A stretch of 64,000 nt of DNA from Rhabdornis inornatus (Eukaryota > Chordata > Aves > Passeriformes > Rhabdornithidae): assembly GCA_013397075.1 (NCBI GenBank), contig VWZS01009922.1, forward strand, positions 3,044,441-3,108,440, given 5' to 3'. Shown piece by piece: positions 1 through 10,960 of this stretch (positions within the stretch are counted from its first letter, which is position 1; each line of letters begins with the position of its first letter). Under the pieces are notes generated by a model. The model searched no databases. It saw only the letters and a list, made by a program, of their open reading frames with translations, and was not told the origin of the DNA. A program made the translations under genes and the position numbers.

Positions 1-429
1 TACCTTTTTCAACATTCTCCCTAGGTGTAAACAGTTAAGGAGGCAGAGGTCTATGGAGCAGTTTTGGTTGCTCAGCCATTTCCTGCTTAGCCTTTATTCC
101 TGACAGATAAATAAAGATATTTCAAAAATCATAAAAATCTCACAGCGCAAAACAAAAGAAATAATCACCTCTAGTTTAAGATGCTGAGTTATGAATGTCT
201 GCTTAGATAAAACAGGTGATGAAAGAGTCATAACATGTGAGAAGTGGCCAAAGAAGCATTTGTTCTCTTAGTGAGAGAATTAACAGTTTTTCTTGTTATT
301 GTTAGTGTTTCAGGAAATAAATCAGTGACACCAATTTAAAAAAAAAAACACACAAAAGACCAAACCTATTCTATTAACTTCAAATGCTTGCGTTAAAGAA
401 TGTTACTCAGCACTTGGGGTGGTTCTGTG

Positions 430-505
430 CAGGACCATGGGTTGCACTTTGATGATCCATGTGTGCTGCTTCCAATTCAGTATATTCTATAATTCTGTGA
501 TTTAT
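430..505 (+). mobile_element. CR1 LINE 3'-tail fragment
   Basis: The stretch resembles the last part of an avian CR1 element in sense orientation. It has a 'gatgatc' segment, a 'cttccaa' block, and then the degenerate tail 'attctataattctgtgattt', a decayed form of the CR1 terminal repeat. Only the 3' end is present, as is usual for 5'-truncated CR1 copies. It abuts the 94-bp repeat described next. Assignment is by eye and the 5' border is approximate. Confidence 0.45.
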
Positions 506-599
506 AATTCAATAGTTCTATGACCTCTGCCACAAAAGGTGATGCAATTAGTGTTTTTAATCTGTGAGCCAAAGGAGGAACAGTAAAATAGAGAAATGC
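506..599 (+). repeat. 94-bp dispersed direct repeat, copy A
   Basis: This stretch aligns without gaps to 2166-2259, with about 7 mismatches in 94 positions (about 92% identity). Both copies end at the same 'agagaaatgc'. Outside these borders similarity stops abruptly. Copy A directly follows a CR1-like tail. The family is not recognised. It may be a fragment of an interspersed repeat or a local duplication. Confidence 0.8.
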
Positions 600-2165
600 C
601 CCATGCCAGTCATTGCAAAAGCTCCCAGAAACAGTTTTCTGCTGGATCAACAGATTTAGTAAGAGCAACTACTAACCCTGGGAAAAGGCCGAATATGCAA
701 ATAGTAATTTTATGCTTCTTTCTAGTTTCATATTAGTTTATGAGTGAATACAATGACACTGATTTCAAACAAAGACTCTCTGATTTGGTTTCAGAAATCC
801 TCTTAGTAGTAGCCAATTTTATCAAATCTCTTAGTCACTGTAATTTTCAAGATTATCTATATCCTAAATTGCAGAGTGTGTTGGTTATATATTTTCTTCT
901 TTAGGGCTGAAAACATCTCAGGTGTTGTACAGTATAAAGACTCAGTCCTAAGGAACTGGAAATCAGAAAGAAAACACAGAAGGGAGAGGACTGATTAAGG
1001 TGACTTTGAAGAGAAACTGAAAATGCCATCAGGAAGCTAATGGCTTACGGAAAGATTTACAAATATTAAGAAAACTGTCATAGACACCTAGAAGCAAGGA
1101 CACCTCTAGGCAATTTTTTTTCCCCAGTAACTTGATTTGAAAGTAGATGAACTTGAGACGTAGGTGCAATTTTGCATGTGGACAAGATTAATTTAAATCA
1201 AGCGCAACATTATATAAAACTGTGATGGAAAGAAAAACAAATATTGTGATGAAAAGAAAAAAGTCCTGAAGCTAACAGTGAGCTCAGACTTGATACTTAG
1301 CTATTGGGCTTGAATGGCACTTCAACAAGGAGCTGGAGAAAGGAAGAAATGGGAAAAATTTTAAAAGGTAGCCTGAAGCTCAATTATATCCCTGCTGAGT
1401 TCGAATAAATGGACAAACATTGCAATAAGATGAGGTACAATGACACAAAAATGGTTCCTGATGTTAACCAGAGCCTGGGGACAGTACCCTTGCAATAGAC
1501 TGGAGGCACAGGAAGAAGAATATATAATATTTGAAAAAAGCCCCAAACCAACAAACACCAAACAACCCAATAACGACAATAACTCTCCTCCTTCCCTCAG
1601 TGCAAGACCTCTTAAAGAACCAAAGAAGCTGAATTTGAGGGCCAGGAACAAAACCCTACAATTATGTTTGTACTTGATACACTCCAGCTCAGCATTCCAA
1701 TCTTTTCGTCTTCAGGATAACATTTCTGGCACCTGCCACATGGATATTGCACAGGGAGTAATTCAGCTTGGAAGATACCTCAGGAGATCTCTACTCCAAG
1801 CTCCTGCTCACAGCAGGGTTGAACTATAAGTTCTGAGCAGACTACTCAGACCTGTACTCAAGGATGGAGACCCCACAACCTTCTGGGCAACCTCTGGGCC
1901 TCCTTCCAACACTGATAAAAACCAAGACATAGAGTGCACACCTGACTAGGGCACACATCTAAAGGTAAGTGTGCTTGTTTTCTCTCACGTATAGGCAACC
2001 TCTGTTGAAACAGGCTGACAGATCAAGGATAGTGAGAAATGGTTGCAGAATTGGTTATCAATGCCCTGAGGAGCACTGCCTGCAAAATTCCAGGAGGAAG
2101 AACAGACTGGAAAGAAATGAGGGCCTAGGATGGAACTGGAGTGGAAGAATTGCAGAAGCGAGTAT
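600..2165. other. Non-coding stretch between the 94-bp repeats
   Basis: This is AT-rich sequence with short overlapping open frames on both strands, for example at 1361-1651 (-) and 1440-1829 (+). They overlap each other and have no recognisable domain. No splice-bounded exon, RNA gene or clear transposon was identified here. Confidence 0.5.
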
Positions 2166-2259
2166 AATTCTATAGTTCTATGATCTCTGTCACAAAAGGT
2201 GAGGCAATTAGAGTTTTTAGTCTCTGAGCCAAAGGAGGAACAGTAAAATAGAGAAATGC
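2166..2259 (+). repeat. 94-bp dispersed direct repeat, copy B
   Basis: This is the second copy of the 506-599 sequence, in the same orientation and 1,660 bp downstream, colinear over all 94 bp. The sequence before it lacks the clear CR1 tail seen before copy A, although both copies share 'tagttctatga' at the left edge. The flanks after the shared 'gagaaatgc' are unrelated. Confidence 0.8.
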
Positions 2260-2565
2260 GTATTTCTCAGCACAGCACAGCTCAGAGACAGGGAAGGATG
2301 TAAAAACACAAGAGGAAACCTGAAGTTACAGAGGCTGATGAGAAGAAAACAGGAGACTTAGTGGGAGGAGTAGGAGAAATGCAACATAGACAAGAAAGCC
2401 TAGTACTTCTGGCAGGGAAGAAGAGTAGAGGTGTTCAGGCTACTAGAGATAGAAAGGATAGAAACATGTCAAGAGGGAGAGGGAACATGATTTTCTCTGA
2501 GATAAAACTGACCATTATATTTGGTGAGATTTTAGGTAAAAACCAAAATGAAATCAGAAGAGAAA

Positions 2566-2625
2566 CAAAGAATATTCTGAGTTGAAAAGGGCCCACATGG
2601 GGATTGAGCCCACCACATTCTGGTG
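2566..2625 (-). mobile_element. CR1 LINE 3'-end fragment
   Basis: Read on the + strand, 'gaatattctgagttgaaaag' followed by 'ggcccac' and 'attgagccca' corresponds to the reverse complement of a CR1-type 3' end (tail, then 'ggtcccttccaactc'). Only about 60 bp can be assigned. The sequence further right, to about 2690, may be part of the same old copy but is too diverged to call. Confidence 0.5.
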
Positions 2626-3307
2626 CCACAAAAATATGTCTGTAGTTACTGCTGTAGGTGCAATTTAGTTCAAGGCACCAGGCAGTTGAGCCGCCAAGAC
2701 TCATTGGTGCTGCAGAAGGAGAACAGAAAACTGTAGTGGGGAAATTGAGTGTGGTGAAGGATGCAGGAGCAAAGGAAGGATGTGTCTGTGACGAACCCTG
2801 CCAGGCTGCTCCTTACTGTGGGAGAAGAGCAAAGTCAGGGTCTGAAGAGGGGGGAAAAACAATTCCCAGCAAACATTTGTGGATCAAGAGAAACCTGGAT
2901 ACAGCTGTATTCTACTCTAACCATGCACGAGTGCCAGGAACTTTCTGCTGCAAAGTATCAAAACCGGAGGAGAAAGCACCTGTTCTGTGCATCAGCTTAG
3001 AGCAGAACTCCTTACAGGGGCACCTTTTAGCAGCGCATTTCACCGAGCAGTGCAATGAGTGCCCAGTGCCACACACCGGACTGGTTTTGGGGACCATCCC
3101 CGGTGCAGGGGCGTGCCCGGGGCGTGTCCGCAGGGCTGGGCGGGGCACGGGCGGTGCCGGTGCCGGTGGCAGCGGGCGGAGGGGCTGCGGCTGCGGGAGC
3201 GCGCCCGCCCCCCGGCCCGGCATCGCCTGTTGCTGCGCCGCTCCTGGCTGGTAACTATCCTCTGTAACTGTGCTTCTGGATGGACGAGGTGGTGATGGAT
3301 GGTGGTC

Positions 3308-3352
3308 CTTATTATTATTGGTTTTATTGTTATTATTAGTATTATTATTATT
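3308..3352 (+). repeat. Imperfect (ATT)n simple repeat
   Basis: A run of imperfect ATT units, interrupted by 'ggttttattg', sits as an AT-rich island inside the CpG island and splits it into two GC-rich halves. Confidence 0.85.
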
Positions 3353-3491
3353 TCCCCCTCGGTGCTCGCGAAAAAAAGATTAAAATTAAAGTTACTATGA
3401 AGCGGACTCCTCCGGGAGCAGTTACCGCTCTGTCGGGGGGAGCGGCCGGCGGTGGGGGAGCCCTGGGGACCGGGAGAACGATGCGGGCATC

Positions 3492-3622
3492 CCGGGATGA
3501 TGCTGCCGGCTGCGGGTAACGGTGCGGGGGTACCGGGATGACTCTGCCGGCTGCGGAGAGCGGTGCGGGGATACCGGGATGATGCTGCCGGCTGCGGGGA
3601 GCGGTGCGGGGGTACCGGCGGG
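3492..3622 (+). repeat. 41-bp GC-rich minisatellite, about 3.2 units
   Basis: Units start at 3492, 3533 and 3574, each exactly 41 bp, with a partial fourth at 3615. Each begins 'ccgggatga' and contains 'ctgccggctgcgg' and 'cggtgcgggg'. The units differ at only a few positions. They give a periodic Pro/Arg-rich reading on the minus strand, which is a composition effect and not evidence of a gene. Confidence 0.9.
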
Positions 3623-4194
3623 GTACAGGGGTGGCTGAGGCGGCAGGTGCAGTGCAGAGCCTGCCCGGGGAGCGGGGAAAGCGGGGGAAGCAGGGCTCTG
3701 CTGTCGGAGTCACATTCTGCCCTAGCCCAGCAGTGCCGCTGACTGTGCTGGATGGGGTAGCAGGTGCAAAGCTGATGCTTCTTCATGCAAACCAGGTCGA
3801 GCTGAGCCAAACCTTTTAAAATTAATCTCGGCTATATAATTACTCTGAGAAATAGGGCCGGCACCGCAGTCCTGATTCAAGCGAGACCCATTTGATACAG
3901 TGTGATAGAAATTTTAGCTGGGTACAAAGTATTTTGAGAGTGACTTACAGATGTGGGATAGGGCAGAGAGAGAGACAGGAGAGGGCAGGGGTGAGGGTAG
4001 GACACTGAAGTGGAGGCAGTTTTAGCATCTCTGATAACTGAAAATGTTCTTGAGGTTGCATTTAGGGACTGATGAGTAGTCTGCATCTGTGTTCTGTGAA
4101 CACTGACCACCCACCATAGTTTTCTCTGTCAAAAAATTCTTGGCTCATAGATTTAATCTTAGTATTTATTTTTTAAATTCACTTTTGTCCACAG

Positions 4195-4332
4195 GGTTCA
4201 CTAAGGACAACTTCTTTATAGCTGTAATAGTTTTGAAAATTTCTGAAGGGCACATCCTGTGCCTCACTATGGAAATGAAGAAGCTGGTTTGCATGTTGCA
4301 GATGACTCTGCTGTTTGTCTCCTGCCTGCAAG
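4195..4332 (+). CDS. Candidate exon encoding a signal peptide, gene unknown
   Basis: A good acceptor (pyrimidine-rich, ending 'ttttgtccacag' at 4194) opens a 138-nt segment that ends at a GT donor ('ctgcaag' then gttagc, at 4333). Inside, ATG at 4269 starts a 21-codon reading ending in phase 1. It has Met-Glu-Met-Lys-Lys, then a hydrophobic core rich in Leu, Val, Met and Phe, then Ser-Cys-Leu-Gln, which looks like a secretory signal peptide. It lies about 0.6 kb right of the CpG island, so a non-coding first exon there followed by this exon is a coherent model. The next exon was not found and the family is not recognised. The donor is weak beyond GT. Chance is a serious alternative. Confidence 0.22.
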
Positions 4333-7300
4333 GTTAGCGTTTCCCTACCAGGCTGGCAGCAATCAATTTCCCTCTTTCCTCTGCTTCTCTCCTTCCTTTG
4401 CATGTATTCCACTGAGTAAAGTGAGTGGAACAGGCTGAGGGGAAAATTTGGATGTCTTTCCTCAAAAGAAGCTGCATAAATGAAATTAAAGGCATGGCTG
4501 CAACATGCATAATAAGCGCCAGAGAGGATTGTTTAATGCACCAAAGCATTTACATTTTTCTTTATGTAATTGTCATCCAAGGATCAATACAGTGCCCGAG
4601 TGATTTATTTCATCGTTGGGTTTTGTGCTTAGCAGTGCAAGGTTGAAAGGAAAACGTCACCACAAACAAATACAACACATTATCTGTGTGCCATGTGGAA
4701 CCATAGGCTCTCCCCTGCCGGGCTGTGAGCTCTTTTGGGCAGGAGTAGCAATGGTTGTATCTGCACTATGGAGCTGCCCTCCCCTGTGTGGGCTGGTGAG
4801 ACACCTCACTGCCCACCCTGACACCCCTGGCTCTGGGAGGTGGAATAGGGGCGTGCATGTTTGCCTTTGGGTTTGGACTTAGGGTACAGCTAGGGTGAGC
4901 ATCCAAATCTGGGAGCCCAGGCACACCCCTGAGTGCCCTGGTCAGATGTAGGTGCGTGCACTGAAGATGACAGCCTCAGGAAGGCTAGGAGGATACCCAA
5001 AGGGTACCAGAATCCTCCTGCTTAAACATATTGCATGTGCTCCTGCCATTGGCAGTGAAATACTGGGTTGCAGACTTCCCTTGGAGGTAAATGTAGAACT
5101 GAATACAGGAGTGTGACTTAGGCTTCCTTTCCTGAGAAACTTTTGCAAGGAGGATGAAATTTCACTTTTATAGGGATTGCTGGTCAAACATTTCCAGGCT
5201 GCCGTGGGACTGGGTTTTTTCTCCTTTCAGATGAGAGGAATAAGGTGGCCTTTGCGTTTGTAAGATCAAAGCCTGTCCTTTTTTTTTGTTTCAGCATAAA
5301 TGATAATTACAAGAGCTGTACTTAAACCACCATCTCACTCAAAGGCTTGTGTGAGTTTTCCCTGGTGGGAAAGGAGCCCTTTTCCACTTTCTCTTCCAGA
5401 ACCATCCCACAGTGATGGCAGGGGCCATGAGAACAGCTGGATGATGGCACTGCCATCTCAGCAGGAGTCTGGTGTGACACGTGGACATGTGGGAGGGTCT
5501 GTGGCCTGGTCCTCTGTCTCTGTCATTGATCTCCACTGGAGATCTGTCTTGGGTGACTGGTGGGATGCTGCTGCTGCCATCAGCTGCTTCCAAAGTGACT
5601 CCCTGTGTTCCTCTAACAATTGTTAAGATGTAGTAACTGTGAATGAGAAGATCAGCAATAGTGCCAGTCCAGCAATGAAGTGTGCTACACACATTATTCC
5701 TGAGTTAGACAACAAAAGGGAACTCAGATGAGACTTCCTTTAACACACTGCATCATGCAGGGCTCCCTGGCCATTCATGCTTTCTCCCTCACAGCCCACC
5801 ACCATCTCCATGATGGACCTGCAATTCCTGAATTTTCCTATATGCAATGCACACTTCAGGTAGCCCTTGATAAAAAATAAGTCCTCAGAAAACACTTGCC
5901 CTCTGATCATCCATTCAGATTCAAAGAAAGAAGCAGTGGGCTGACAGGGAACATGGATAGGGTTTTGTTGGGAGCGTGTGCTTGGAGATCAAAGGAAGAA
6001 ACTTGGAGCAAGATGTCTTTTGTTTCTCCACAGGCACATGTGTAACCTGTACTACTGCTAAATATTCAGATTTCTTTATTTATCCATTTTACAGATAACC
6101 AGCAGGTTTTTCTCAGGAAAATATAATCATTCATCCAAAACTGTGGTCTCTTCCTTGTTATTAGAAAATCCACATTTCAGTTTTGAGGGGTGGATGAAAT
6201 AAGTACCAGTTGTAACAGTGTGGGTTACCAAAATTTAATGAATTTCACCCAGAAGCTAGGACCATGCTGGCAGTCTTCCAGCTGACCTTTAACATTGGCA
6301 ACACAGGGAGCACACAACCGGAAGATTGACAGATAGGTAACAGCATTACAAGCAGGGCTCAAGGGATGGATTTCTAAATTGATCATAGATTCTGCAATGA
6401 AAACATACTTCTTTTCTCTCAGTATTTTGCTTTTTTCAGGCTCTCCCTGTGCTGCCTGTAGGCAGAGCCCCTGACCCAGCCAGGAGCCCTGATGGGATGT
6501 TGGTCCCTCTGCATGCAGGCTTTAAGGTCTGAGTGAAATGGGGAAGAGTCCTCATGTACGCATCTGCAGCCTGTAGACTTCCTCTTTTCCTTTCTCTCTT
6601 ACCTTGTAACCTGGTGACTCTGAGTATTTGCAGTGCATTCACTTTCTTCTCACTTACAAGAAGTCCTCTAGTCCATTTATTTCTTATGGGAAGAAAGCAA
6701 CCCACTTAATCAGCATTTTAAATAAACCCCAATTTGTATTTTAACCTGCTTTAGTCATATTTAATCTGTTTCTATTGTGAACATCCTTATACTTTTTTTC
6801 CCCCTAGGGTTTTACTCTGAATCAATATTTAACATATTTCCCTGGTTTAAAATTGATGTGTCTTTGTTGGTTTTCATTATTGAACCTTCAATATTTACTC
6901 TTCTTTTCCGGTTGTGATATTGTAGCACTAGTAGTCCTTTATTAGATTGTGACTGTATGCCCTTGACTGTTTCAGGAAGCCACTGAAGTGGTTTGCAGGG
7001 CTTTTTCTTTAAAGAAAGTCTCAAAAGAAGGTCAACACATCTCATTTTGCTCTTGCAAGCCCTTTCCTGCAGAAAGTGGACCATTTTAGCTGGGAACACT
7101 CATAGGAATGAGCTAAGTAAGCTTGCATTTACATCAGAAAAGTTTCCTTCCTCTTAGCATTGAATTTTAATTTGACTCACTGAGTATGAGGTTTGGGTAG
7201 GTGAACTCCAAAGTTTCCATCCCACCTACATATACACAGTCTTTCCTTCTCAGTGTATTTAATCTGTGTACCACAAGATGGAAAAGCATGGTTAAAACTC

Positions 7301-10300
7301 TAGGGTCAATATATTTGGGGAGAATTGTGTGGCAGCACATTCAACATTTACATCACATTTTAATTGGCAATTAAAAAAAAAAAGAAGCTTTTTCCAAAGC
7401 TTTTGGAAAAGGAGGTCAGCATCATTCTGGAATTGATTTTCCCAAAGATAAAGCACTGTAAATGCAGTGGTAAAAATATTTGTTTCCAAGACCTGAGTAC
7501 TTTACAAAATGTGTTTATTCCCCCAGACAGAAATAGCCATATTTCTTATAATAGTGGAATTTCTTTCCTCATTATAGTTCCTGTCACCATGCTGTTATGT
7601 TGCCTAACCTTGAAATGAAAGCAGTTTTGTTAACCTTTTACAAATGCTCATTGCCATGTTGGGATTGAATTGCCTATCCCTCTAAGGGCAGACAAAAAAC
7701 CTAAAAATTTTCATTTTTTTGTGTGTACCGGGAAAAGGGAGCCAAGTGTGCTGGGTAAAAGAGGAACTGAATGGGAAAAAAATCTGAAAAAGAAGCCAGT
7801 TACTGCCTTTTTTTTTTTTGTTTTAATAGTTTTATATGGTCATCATTTTAGGTAACAAGGAAACAAAACCCAGTGTCTGCTCTTAAGCAGAAGTTTCAAG
7901 TTGAATCACTGAAAACATACCTTAAAATAGTGTCTTTAGAAGCAACTTCTTTGTTTCATGATTATGTGAAGAAACTTGAGAATATTCTCTGAATTTTATA
8001 TAGAAAAGGTCCTGAATGACTGACTTTAGGAAGTTGTCAATGTAATTTTTCTTTTGCTTATGGGAAGAACTCCAAAGATGAGATTTCAGTGTATATTACA
8101 GACAAATTCTTTTTTGCATTTACAATAAAATAAATAATTTATGTCATAAGCCAAAATCTCTTAATAAACTAAACATCTTTTACTCAGCTTTTAAATTCAG
8201 AAGCATCTGTATTAGGCATCAGCGAGCTCTTCTAGCATTTTTGCCCTGTTGCTTTCTATACAGTCCTTGTCTGCATGACATTCTGTAAAGGCACCATTTT
8301 TTCTCTTCTTCCCCTCCCCATGCACGTGTTGTTGTTTTGTACAGGTGGGTGTCATGAGTTCACTCTTCCATTTCTTCACCTGTGTATCCAGGTCAGAGCT
8401 TTCAAAGTAAAACTTGGATTTTAGATTACCTGGTTTAAGGCATCCAGGCATTCTAGAATCTCAGTTCAGCCAGGGTTAGAGAAAACAGCAAAGGAACACA
8501 GCACAAGCTTGGATTACATTTTGCAGGCACAGTGAGGCCATTTGCATGTCAGTGACCTGATCAGCTTGGCTCTAATGGGCAAAGTTAGTCAGAACTGTGA
8601 TTAATACAGGAAATGTGAGCCAGGACAGTACTGAGTAGCAACACCAGTTCATTTTTTTTTTGCCTATGAATTAAAATAAAGTAGTTAATGTGTTCCTAAA
8701 CCCTAGTTTCTCTTAATAGCTCTTATCTTGGACCAGCTCAAGACTCCTGAGGAGGAGTCCGTTGTAAGGTTAGGCAGAATAACTCCTGGCTCCTCTTGCC
8801 AAAAAGAACACAAATCAGAGGGAAGTATGCCACTCACCAGGTACCCAAAGGCAAATGCCTTGTCCAGGTGTCTGGTGGGGCTGTCCCTCCAAAGAAGCCA
8901 CCTCTGACTGTGGGAACAGGCTCCCCTCTACCTGGTGGGAGATACCTGAGGTGCCATCAATTGATAATCCTGGGGGCATCTGCTGCCTAGGAAGTGCTGC
9001 AGTAATGACATGGAATCACATGGACAGATGATGCCAGGGAGAAATGGGGCAGAAAAAGAAGCACCATGCTGCTCCCTTCCTGATGAGGAGAAGGTGATGG
9101 CCACTGAAGGTCTCCCATGCTCGTGAAAGAGTGTGTCTCAGAACCATCATCAACCTTCAAAAGCTTTTCTTTAAAAAGAAACTGTCATTGAATGTGTATG
9201 TCAGTAGGAAGCCTGGGTTTGGGTAGTATTGGAAGTGTCAGTATGCACAGGGCATTTGGAACAAATAATTTAAAAATTCCTGCAAGAGAAAAATACTATT
9301 TTGCACAGTTTGCTTCTTGATAATGGTGTTTTACATGATGAGGCAGTTACCAGTTTCTTTATTCTTATATTGCAAATGCAGTTCTTATATTATCTGTTTG
9401 CCTCAGAGAGATTGCTAGGTCATAAAAGAAATACCAAAGGAGAGATACTTCCCAGAAAAGGAGGAAGAGATTTATAGTCAATTAGAGAGAGAAAATGTCC
9501 TTACCAGAGATCCCTTAGACCTACCTTCAGTCTCCTGTAAGTAACAGGATAGACGACACTTTTTACTTCTGGTTTCTACTATCAGAAGGAATCAAAATAT
9601 TTGTTAATATTTATCTCATTTTTTTAAACAAATAGCATCTTTCTCCTTCCTTCTTTTCATTTTGGGTATTCATTCAGTTAGAAGGGCAGTGCAGTCTTAA
9701 TGTTGTGATGCACCAATGAGCTCCAGTAATTTTGTGTGAATGCTACACACTTAGATGAGAGATTAATTTTTCAAGCAAATTCAAAAGCAGCCCTTAGATG
9801 AAGGCTGTAATTTTACACTGGTTTTCAGATAACCCCTGTTTGCTGCAAAGTTGTGAGTGCCCAAGTATTTGCCTGTGTATGCAGTTCTTATCTAAATCCC
9901 AAAGTCCAGACTTTGTGAACATCCACTTTCAGAATTATGTGCACAAGATAAACAAGCAGAAGGTCAGAAGAGGAACAACCAACCAATAATTAGACCACTA
10001 TTTCACACAGTCAGAAGTCTCTTTTCGACAAATGTTTTAGAAATATGTCTCTCTCTTCTTTTATTAATTTTTTTCAAAAAAATTTATTCTTAATTTTTTG
10101 AATGGATGAAGTAGAATAGATAAGTCAGCAGCAGCTCAGCTGAGCTAGCTTTTTTAAGTAGACTCAGTTTTCTATCAGGGTGTCAGAATTTCTGCACTAC
10201 TGTGCCTTCGTTGTCTACATGCACATATTTGAATGGGTTCTTGCAACCGATGGTAACCAGAAATCCTAGTAGCTGACCACCATGTATCTGCCATGTATTT

Positions 10301-10409
10301 ATTCTCTTATCCTTCCTCTCAGAGACTTTCTTGTGGTAGGATGTGCTCTCTTGTGTTGGCCCAGATGCACAGAATCTATGCAGTGGCATTGTCCCAGAAA
10401 TTTTGGACA
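4333..10409. other. Featureless non-coding region
   Basis: About 6 kb of AT-rich sequence. Short frames on both strands overlap one another and show no domains or paired splice sites that convince. Homopolymer runs occur near 5280, 7372 and 7808. No repeat family was recognised with confidence. Confidence 0.5.
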
Positions 10410-10960
10410 GAACCATGGAATAGTTTGAGTTGGAACAGACATTTAAACATCATCTTGTTCCAACCCCTCTGCCAATGGCAGGGACACCTTCCACTAGACC
10501 AGGTTGCTCAAAGCCCCATCCAGCCTGGCCCTGAAAAATTCCAGGGATGGGGCATCCATAGCTTCTCGGGGCACCTTGTGCCAGGGCCATTCCACCCTCA
10601 TAGTAATTAATCTCTTCCTAATATCTAATCTAAATACATCCTCTTTCATCTTAAAGCTTGTGAAAACTCCTTCTTCAACTGTCTTGTATGCCCCTTTAAG
10701 TGCTGGGAAGCTGCTAGAAAGTGTCCTTGGAGCCTCCTCTTCTCCAGGCTGAACAACCTCAATTCTTTCAGCCTGTCTTCGTAGGAGAGGTGCTCCAGCC
10801 CTCTGATCTCCTATGTGGCCCTCCTCTGGATTTGTTCCTGCAGGTCCATGCCCTAATGTAGGGGTCCCAGCTCCAGAGCTGAAGCAGCAGAGATAGGGGT
10901 CTCATAACAGTGGAGTACAGGGGGAGTACCACCTCCCTTGATGCTTCTTTTGATGCAAAC
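10410..10960 (-). mobile_element. CR1 LINE, 5'-truncated
   Basis: The + strand shows the reverse complement of the CR1 3' region, beginning 'accatggaatagtttgagtt' and then 'ccaacccctctgcc', 'agggacaccttccactagac', 'caggttgctcaaagccccatc' and 'gaggtgctccagccctctga'. About 550 bp of the 3' portion is kept, with no usable reverse-transcriptase frame. Orientation is opposite to LCP1. The left border is the element's 3' end and the right border is approximate. Confidence 0.9.

Larger units (their letters stand above)
3090..3690. promoter_or_regulatory. CpG island, putative promoter of an unidentified transcript
   Basis: This 0.6-kb block is strongly GC-rich and dense in CpG (many cgg, gcg and ccg words), in sharp contrast to the AT-rich, CpG-poor flanks. 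It holds GC-box-like 'gggcggggc' near 3140. It also contains an inverted CCAAT ('attgg') in an AT-rich interruption near 3317 and a 41-bp tandem repeat. Such islands usually mark a promoter. It could serve the candidate exon at 4195-4332, a distal LCP1 first exon, or a divergent gene to the left (LRRC63 lies upstream of LCP1 in mammals). Long open frames here on both strands reflect base composition. Direction and owner are not decidable from the sequence. Confidence 0.65.

Noticed and set aside
2595..2620. tRNA T-arm-like words (gggattgagccca)
   Set aside because: No acceptor stem or anticodon arm. The context fits the reversed 3' end of a CR1 copy.
3040..3810. 256-codon open frame on the minus strand across the CpG island, and a 198-codon + frame at 2658-3254
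   Set aside because: GC-rich sequence lacks stop codons by composition. The protein is Pro/Arg/Ser-rich and repeats with the 41-bp minisatellite, and no domain is visible.
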